In this document: positions 35,101 through 39,534 of the stretch, in pieces
How positions within the stretch are numbered: the stretch's first letter is position 1
Layout: the number at the start of each line of letters is the position of its first letter
NCBI GenBank assembly: GCA_030668485.1
Contig: DAOUTW010000044.1
Coordinates: 1-39,534, forward strand
From: Candidatus Zixiibacteriota bacterium
Lineage (GTDB): Bacteria; Zixibacteria; MSB-5A5; GN15; JAAZOE01
Length of the DNA: 39,534 nt
Direction: 5' to 3'
Notes under the pieces: generated by a model
What the model was told of the DNA's origin: nothing
The model's input: only the letters and a program-made list of their open reading frames with translations
Database searches by the model: none
Translations under genes and position numbers: made by a program

Positions 35101-35793
35101 AGAATAATGTTTAAGAACTTCAATCATACCTGTGTATTTCCGTTTAAATGTATCCTTATAGTCACCTTCAAATTCCGCCAATCGATTGTGATCATTTAAC
35201 ATCCAATAAAAATACAGGTGCTTTTTATCAGGTGGCCGTTTGATTACTCTATCAAATGGTGGTGTGTAAGTATTCGAGATGTTATTCTTGGTCGAATCGT
35301 CTAAGCTTTCAAGTAAAATGCGACACTGACCAGGTTCCACCTTTGGTTTACCCGTCTCAGTATCCAAGAAAGCATTCAGATATGCATTGCCGAACATAAG
35401 GGTTTTTTCAATTCCAACAAACTCAGTTCTATTCTCAAAATTGAATTGTCCAAAAGCAATTGATGCCGTCAGCATTATATCATAATGAATTAATTCTTTA
35501 CATATCCTCTCAATAGTTTTAAGAAGTAAGCCAAGTTCGTTCAGTACAATCCGATTATTAGAGTAGTTTTCTTCATTGTATCTTGAGAAAAGAATTCCGC
35601 AATCTGAGATAAACAACCCTTCAACACTCATGCCGGTTGAATCGTGGCCATGGTTCATAAGCACTGAATACGCAGTTTGGTAAAAAGTGCTTAGCGCTTC
35701 CCGCGCATGATCCCGATTTTTCATTTTTTCTTTAAACCCTGATATATCAATGAAAGCCACAAACGTGTCGCCTTGAAATGGATTAATCGGCAT
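35089..35793 (-). CDS. Divergent class III nucleotide-cyclase-like protein
   Basis: A 234-residue protein. The N-terminal FVAFIDISGFKEKM resembles the first metal-binding aspartate strand of class III adenylate/guanylate cyclases; SVEGLFISDCGILFSR resembles the second aspartate hairpin; IMLTASIAFGQF and IEKTLMFGNAYLNAFLDTE resemble the later GIatG and VNxAaR segments, though the transition-state Arg is not obvious. It is soluble, with no sensor domain. AGGATGAG lies five bases before the ATG. The last residues (about SRSQ) and the stop are encoded by repeat sequence, so the original C-terminus may have changed. The gene is AT-rich and splits the moxR-DUF58 pair. Short stand-alone cyclases occur in Pycsar-type defence, but no effector gene is adjacent, so function remains open. 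Confidence 0.6.
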   Translation of the reverse strand: MPINPFQGDTFVAFIDISGFKEKMKNRDHAREALSTFYQTAYSVLMNHGHDSTGMSVEGLFISDCGILFSRYNEENYSNNRIVLNELGLLLKTIERICKELIHYDIMLTASIAFGQFNFENRTEFVGIEKTLMFGNAYLNAFLDTETGKPKVEPGQCRILLESLDDSTKNNISNTYTPPFDRVIKRPPDKKHLYFYWMLNDHNRLAEFEGDYKDTFKRKYTGMIEVLKHYSRSQ

Positions 35794-35826
35794 ATCAACT
35801 CATCCTTTGATTTATTTGTACTTGGC

Positions 35827-35901
35827 GGGTGGCCCACCATTAATGGTGGGCAAATCATCACCGAAATATTTTGGAATCCCATCATAAATGATGGACCACC
35901 C
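35827..35901. repeat. Inverted pair of GGGTGG hairpin elements (BIME-like)
   Basis: Copy A (35827-35851) is GGGTGG running into a perfect 20-base palindrome, arms GCCCACCATT/AATGGTGGGC. Copy B (35878-35901), inverted, has GGGTGG and stem CCATCAT/ATGATGG. A C-G pair in A is a T-A pair in B, so the stem is kept by paired change. This is the layout of bacterial interspersed mosaic elements made from two REPs. Confidence 0.7.
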
Positions 35902-35950
35902 AAAATTTATTTATGCGCCCTGTGAACGGTAGATGGCCACATCTTTAATA

Positions 35951-35977
35951 GGCAGGATCACACGGATCCTGCCCTAC
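35951..35977 (-). repeat. REP-like element: GTAG hairpin (copy 2, inverted)
   Basis: On the minus strand GTAG precedes GGCAGGATC-CGTGT-GATCCTGCC with perfect nine-base arms. It equals the 5810 element apart from one compensated base pair. It lies in the spacer between moxR and the cyclase-like gene. Confidence 0.75.
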
Positions 35978-36030
35978 AATTTTATATCGCTCTTGTGCGC
36001 AGCAGACGCCCTTGTCAACCCGGACTACTT

Positions 36031-37035
36031 TTACTCCTTCTCCTTCACCTCATCCAGCAGCTTATTGATGATCGCGATCGTATCGACACCCTCAGCTTCG
36101 GCATTGAATGAGGTCACGATCCGATGCCGCAATACCGGAATCGCCGCAAATTTGACATCCTCCACCGACGGCGTCGGACGTCCCTCAAGGATGGCCCGCG
36201 TCTTAGCCGCCAGAATAAGATACTGCCCGGCGCGAGGCCCCGCGCCCCATGATACCCAACTCTTAATAAATTCGGGATTGCCCGGCTCGCCCGGCCGAGT
36301 GGCGCGAGCCAGACGGACCGCATACGACACCAGATGTTCCGATACCGGAACCGTCCGCACCAATTGCTGCATACCGATAATCTGCTCGGCAGTTAGCATC
36401 TTATCCAACTCCGCCGTCGGAGCGGCGGTGGTGGTCATGACGATTTCCTCTTCTTCATCGACATTTGGATAATCGACATAGATATTGAACATGAATCGAT
36501 CCAACTGCGCTTCCGGGAGAGGATATGTCCCCTCCTGTTCGATCGGGTTCTGAGTGGCCAGGACAAAAAACGGTTGATCGAGCTTGTATGTTTCACCCGC
36601 GGCCGTCACTTCATTCTCCTGCATCGCCTGCAACAGCGCCGCCTGCGTCTTCGGAGGGGTGCGGTTGATCTCGTCGGCCAGGATAATATTGGCGAAAACC
36701 GGACCGCGGACAAACTTGAAACTGCGCTTGCCGCTGGCGCGGTCTTCTTCAATGATTTCCGTCCCGGTGATATCGGACGGCATCAAATCGGGAGTAAATT
36801 GTATACGTGAAAACTTTAAATCTAATATTTTCGCCAAAGTTGAGATCAAAAGCGTTTTAGCCAGCCCCGGAACACCGACCAACAGGCAATGACCGCGCGA
36901 CAGGAGTGCGATAAGTAATTGCTCGATAACGGCATCCTGTCCTATTATAACTTTCGCAATTTCTGATTTAATCTTAGCGTAGGACTTTTGCAGATTTTCC
37001 AAAGCGGTAGCGTCGTCGAATTTATTTTCAGCCAT
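36031..37035 (-). CDS. MoxR-family AAA+ ATPase
   Basis: A 334-residue AAA+ ATPase with Walker A GVPGLAKT, Walker B IILADEINR followed by TPPKTQAALLQAMQE, and sensor 1 VLATQNPIEQEGTYPLPEAQLDRF, all MoxR hallmarks. MoxR proteins act as chaperone-like ATPases with DUF58 and VWA partners. The ATG at 37035 has GGAGG four bases upstream; a TTG one codon earlier is too close to it. The DUF58 partner lies about 1 kb downstream, beyond an inserted gene and repeats. Confidence 0.96.
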   Translation of the reverse strand: MAENKFDDATALENLQKSYAKIKSEIAKVIIGQDAVIEQLLIALLSRGHCLLVGVPGLAKTLLISTLAKILDLKFSRIQFTPDLMPSDITGTEIIEEDRASGKRSFKFVRGPVFANIILADEINRTPPKTQAALLQAMQENEVTAAGETYKLDQPFFVLATQNPIEQEGTYPLPEAQLDRFMFNIYVDYPNVDEEEEIVMTTTAAPTAELDKMLTAEQIIGMQQLVRTVPVSEHLVSYAVRLARATRPGEPGNPEFIKSWVSWGAGPRAGQYLILAAKTRAILEGRPTPSVEDVKFAAIPVLRHRIVTSFNAEAEGVDTIAIINKLLDEVKEKE

Positions 37036-37158
37036 CAATCCTCCAAAATATATCCCATATACGTTTTTGGGCTACTAAAAAGCCAAAAATCACATCGAAA
37101 TTATGTGATAAATTGGGGAAATTGGTTTACCGGCGTAACCTCAACAGGGACTGGAAAT

Positions 37159-37257
37159 TGTGGATAAACCCTTTACCGGGCCTTCACCACAAACAGGCAA
37201 GCCACTACCCTACATTCAGTTGTCGGCATTTCCACAATTGCGGACCACTTATCAACA
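37159..37257. other. DnaA boxes near parAB (weak origin candidate)
   Basis: A perfect DnaA box, TTATCCACA, lies on the minus strand at 37159-37167, and TTATCAACA (one mismatch) on the plus strand at 37249-37257. Further two-mismatch boxes are at about 37175 and 37229. The 220-base gap 37039-37258 also has an inverted repeat ATCACAT/ATGTGAT (37089-37109) and an AT-rich end. The neighbouring parAB genes often lie near the origin. There is no dnaA gene here, and the gap is short. Confidence 0.3.
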
Positions 37258-37258
37258 T

Positions 37259-37690
37259 TTACTTCGTGATCGTGGTCTGTTCTTTTCTCACCTTTTCGGC
37301 TGCTTCGGTGTATTTCTGGGTGCCCGACTGAATCTCTTTCATGTTGCATGAGCCGCAGAAAATCGCTCCCTGCTCGATAACCAGCGATTTTGTCTTCAGA
37401 TCGCCGGAAATCTCAGCCTTGGCCTGCAGCTCAACCTTTTCCGATGCGACAACATTGCCCGAAACCTTGCCGGAAATGGTCGCAACCTTGCAGTTGAGTT
37501 CAGCCTCGACATCGCCGCTGGCACCGACGGTGACAGTATCGGAGGAATTTACCTGACCCTTGACCTTACCGTCGATCCGAAGCGGACCCTTGACGTCGAT
37601 AGTACCGGTAATAACCGAATCTTTGCCGATTAAGGTGTTCATGTTTCCGTCCATTTCTACTTCTTCTTTTTTACCTGGTTTGATTTTCAT
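37259..37690 (-). CDS. Bactofilin
   Basis: A 143-residue bactofilin, a polymer-forming right-handed beta-helix protein. The repeat core runs from TLIGKDSVITGTIDVKGPLRIDG through GKVKGQVNSSDTVTVGASGDVEAELNCKVATISGKVSGNV to DLKTKSLVIEQGAIF, with hydrophobic residues at regular steps; the flanking tails are polar. The ATG at 37690 overlaps the M23 peptidase gene by 20 bases, but ATG 37654 after GAAGAAG is also possible. Bactofilin paired with an M23 peptidase is a known cell-shape module (as CcmA with Csd1 in Helicobacter), and it follows parA-parB-peptidase here. Confidence 0.93.
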   Translation of the reverse strand: MKIKPGKKEEVEMDGNMNTLIGKDSVITGTIDVKGPLRIDGKVKGQVNSSDTVTVGASGDVEAELNCKVATISGKVSGNVVASEKVELQAKAEISGDLKTKSLVIEQGAIFCGSCNMKEIQSGTQKYTEAAEKVRKEQTTITK

Positions 37691-38465
37691 AAACAAAATA
37701 CTTTATAGGATTAACCGATTTATTGTGAATTCGTATCTCATAGTGCAAATGCGGCGCGGAACTCTGACCGGTATTGCCCGAGAGCGCAATCCGCTGTCCG
37801 GCAAAAACGGTATCGCCCACCTGCACCAGGTTTTTACTGTTATGGCCAAATACGGTTTCAATGCTGTCATTGTTCTGCATAATTATCATATAACCATATT
37901 CGGCATTTAGACCCGAAAACGTTACTGTTCCGAACCCGGTCGCATAGACCGGCGTTTTTTCCGGCATAGCCAGATCTATCCCGGGATGCTTCTTACCCGG
38001 GATTTCGGAGAAACCGCGAGAAATCCATCCGGTCGCCGGAAGCCCGTCCGGTATCGGCGAACTCGGTGGCAAAGTGCGTGAAATACTCCCCGGACTCATC
38101 CTGGTTTCACTGATCGGAATAGTCGAATCGTTCCCACCATACTCCTCGGCCAGGAGAATCGAATCGAGCCCGGCCATTGAGGTGATATGCGCCATCAACT
38201 GCCGCGTCTCCAGAAGCGATTGCTCAAGGATCTGAACTTTATACTGGTAACGCCGCAACGATTCGTTTTCTTCGGCCAATCGTTCGGCATCGGCGGCCAA
38301 TCCGATGACCTTATAATACACCGTGATATAAATCACCGGCGCGATTAACACCAATACGATCACCACCAGTAGAGTGCGATACAACCACACCGGCAAACGC
38401 ATCCGCCGGGGATCGTTGGTGTCGTCATGGGGTACGATTAATAGTGTGACATACTTGTTCGCCAC
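37671..38465 (-). CDS. Membrane-anchored M23 family metallopeptidase
   Basis: A 264-residue protein: one membrane segment (about 30-52), a coiled coil (about 58-90), and a C-terminal LytM domain from about 140. Zinc ligands are visible in HPGIDLAMP (H-x3-D) and HLHYEIR (H-x-H), so it should be active against peptidoglycan cross-links. The start is a GTG at 38465 preceded by GAGGG four bases upstream. The stop overlaps the bactofilin gene, and the ParB gene ends seven bases upstream, so one transcript is likely. Confidence 0.94.
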   Translation of the reverse strand: MANKYVTLLIVPHDDTNDPRRMRLPVWLYRTLLVVIVLVLIAPVIYITVYYKVIGLAADAERLAEENESLRRYQYKVQILEQSLLETRQLMAHITSMAGLDSILLAEEYGGNDSTIPISETRMSPGSISRTLPPSSPIPDGLPATGWISRGFSEIPGKKHPGIDLAMPEKTPVYATGFGTVTFSGLNAEYGYMIIMQNNDSIETVFGHNSKNLVQVGDTVFAGQRIALSGNTGQSSAPHLHYEIRIHNKSVNPIKYFVYENQTR

Positions 38466-38472
38466 ATTTCCC

Positions 38473-39321
38473 TCATGAAATTTTTCTTATCAGGTCCAAA
38501 AGCCGGTTCAAATCCTCGTCGCCATAGTATTCGACTTCAATGCGACCCTTCTTTAATCCCGGTATTATTCTTACCGCGGTGCCAAAAGTTTGTTTCAAAA
38601 AGGTTTCCGCTTCCTCGATTGCCGGAGGTTTGCGTTTGACAACCAGGCGGCGCCTTTTGGTTTTGCGCGCGATCCCCTCGGCTTGTCGCACCGACAGAGT
38701 TTCGGTGAGGATACGATGAGCGATCCGATCGCGCATGGCGGTATCGGCCACCGAAAGTATCGCTCGGGCATGACCCTCGGTCAGCTTCCCCTCGGCGATC
38801 AGCGATTTGATATTTTCTGGAAGCGTCAGCAAACGCATGGTGTTGGCGATCGAGGCGCGATTTTTCCCGACCCGTTCGGCCAGTTGCGCCTGCGTCAGCC
38901 CGCATTTTTCGATCAATGACCGATAAGCCTGCGCCGCTTCGATCGGATTCAAATCCTCGCGCTGCAGGTTTTCGATCAAGGCCAACTGCAGCATTTCGGT
39001 GGCATCGATATTTTCCAGCACCAGCGCCGGCACTTCCGTCAACCCGGCGATTTTGGCGGCGCGGAAACGACGCTCGCCCGCCACCAACTGATACCCGGCT
39101 CCTTCCTTCACAACCAGAACCGGTTGTAACACGCCGCGCGCCTTGAACGATTCGGAAAGCTCCACCAGTTTATCCTGGTCGAACTCCTTTCGTGGCTGAT
39201 ACGGATTGGGAACGATTTTGTCCAAAGGAAGCGAATGCAGTTCACCGGATGATTCGCCGCCGTCAGCCGGCCCGGTCGGAATCAATGCTTCCAGCCCGCG
39301 TCCTAATGCAATTTTACCCAT
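38473..39321 (-). CDS. parB: Chromosome partitioning protein ParB
   Basis: A 282-residue ParB. The N-terminal [10 protein letters not shown] motif contacts ParA; the CTPase/ParB domain has [18 protein letters not shown] and the GERRFRAAK box with [17 protein letters not shown]; the helix-turn-helix is [24 protein letters not shown]; the C-terminal dimerisation segment follows a basic linker. It binds parS and slides as a CTP clamp. No parS-like site was found in the window. The ATG lies within the last codons of parA, with AAGGAG ten bases upstream. Confidence 0.98.
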   Translation of the reverse strand: MGKIALGRGLEALIPTGPADGGESSGELHSLPLDKIVPNPYQPRKEFDQDKLVELSESFKARGVLQPVLVVKEGAGYQLVAGERRFRAAKIAGLTEVPALVLENIDATEMLQLALIENLQREDLNPIEAAQAYRSLIEKCGLTQAQLAERVGKNRASIANTMRLLTLPENIKSLIAEGKLTEGHARAILSVADTAMRDRIAHRILTETLSVRQAEGIARKTKRRRLVVKRKPPAIEEAETFLKQTFGTAVRIIPGLKKGRIEVEYYGDEDLNRLLDLIRKIS

Positions 39322-39534
39322 GACTCAAAATCTCCTTGGCCAGAGAGAGATAATTTTGCGCCCCGGTGGAAAGAATGTCATACATGATAATCGGTTTTCC
39401 GAAACTGGGCGCCTCCGACAGACGCACATTGCGACTGATGGTGGTATCGTAAACTTTGTCCTGAAAAAACTTTCTTGTCTCATCGGCCACCTGCCGCGAC
39501 AGGTTCAACCGGCCGTCATACATGGTCAGCAGCA
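39314..39534 (-). CDS. parA: Chromosome partitioning ATPase ParA, C-terminal fragment
   Basis: Only the last 73 codons are inside the window; the 5' part lies beyond the right edge. [18 protein letters not shown], then [15 protein letters not shown] and a final helix with LSLAKEIL are typical of the C-terminus of chromosomal ParA/Soj. The Walker motifs are outside. It overlaps parB by eight bases, the usual arrangement. Confidence 0.95.
   Translation of the reverse strand, partial: LLTMYDGRLNLSRQVADETRKFFQDKVYDTTISRNVRLSEAPSFGKPIIMYDILSTGAQNYLSLAKEILSHG

Overview
The window looks like a stretch of chromosome from a Gram-negative bacterium, probably an uncultured member of the FCB-related candidate phyla (Zixibacteria-like). 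The outer membrane is implied by an LptB gene, an outer-membrane barrel protein and lipoproteins. The lineage guess rests on a secreted LVIVD-repeat protein ending in a type I dockerin of the style common in that group; it is an inference, not a proof. Most coding sequence is GC-moderate with GGAG-type ribosome sites, but a few genes are clearly AT-richer and sit beside repeats.

Layout. 1-2189: a UbiA-family prenyl-phosphate phosphoribosyltransferase (minus), an RDD membrane protein (plus), then a 410-base gap holding a promoter overlapped by a perfect 9-base inverted repeat, a foldable region and a strong intrinsic terminator (candidate small RNA). 2190-5791: two overlapping genes for a heterodimeric ABC exporter with complementary degenerate ATP sites. 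5792-7820: hairpin repeats on both sides of an AT-rich outer-membrane barrel gene, then a tandem duplication that carries a terminator-like hairpin plus a near-consensus promoter in each copy. 7894-11529: a signalling operon of a kinase-like protein, a histidine kinase with an N-terminal Rossmann domain, and a response regulator fused to a glycine-cleavage-H-like domain that lacks the lipoyl lysine. This is the most unusual system in the window. 11592-15345: an AT-rich pair made of a large N6-adenine DNA methyltransferase and a small PD-(D/E)XK-type nuclease candidate (restriction or defence).

15470-19345: a conserved housekeeping run, lptB-rpoN-hpf-hprK, on the minus strand; hpf-hprK have their own consensus-like promoter and a leader of about 220 bases. 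19505-24059: a TPR lipoprotein and the LVIVD/dockerin protein, each followed by an intrinsic terminator. 24227-27683: a minus-strand operon of a seven-repeat FG-GAP protein, a YbbR-domain protein and TsaD. 28079-31201: a large hybrid histidine kinase. 31267-34076: a phospholipase-D/cardiolipin-synthase-like protein, a small eight-cysteine secreted protein and an NmrA-like NAD(P)-binding protein.

34154-37035: a MoxR ATPase and its DUF58 partner, separated by an AT-rich gene resembling a divergent class III nucleotide cyclase and by several REP-like hairpins; this looks like an insertion into a normally tight pair. 37039-39534: a short region with a perfect DnaA box, then bactofilin, an M23 peptidase, ParB and the C-terminal part of ParA, a cell-shape and chromosome-segregation cluster that often lies near the replication origin.

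I found no tRNA, rRNA, CRISPR array, complete insertion sequence or intact phage genes.
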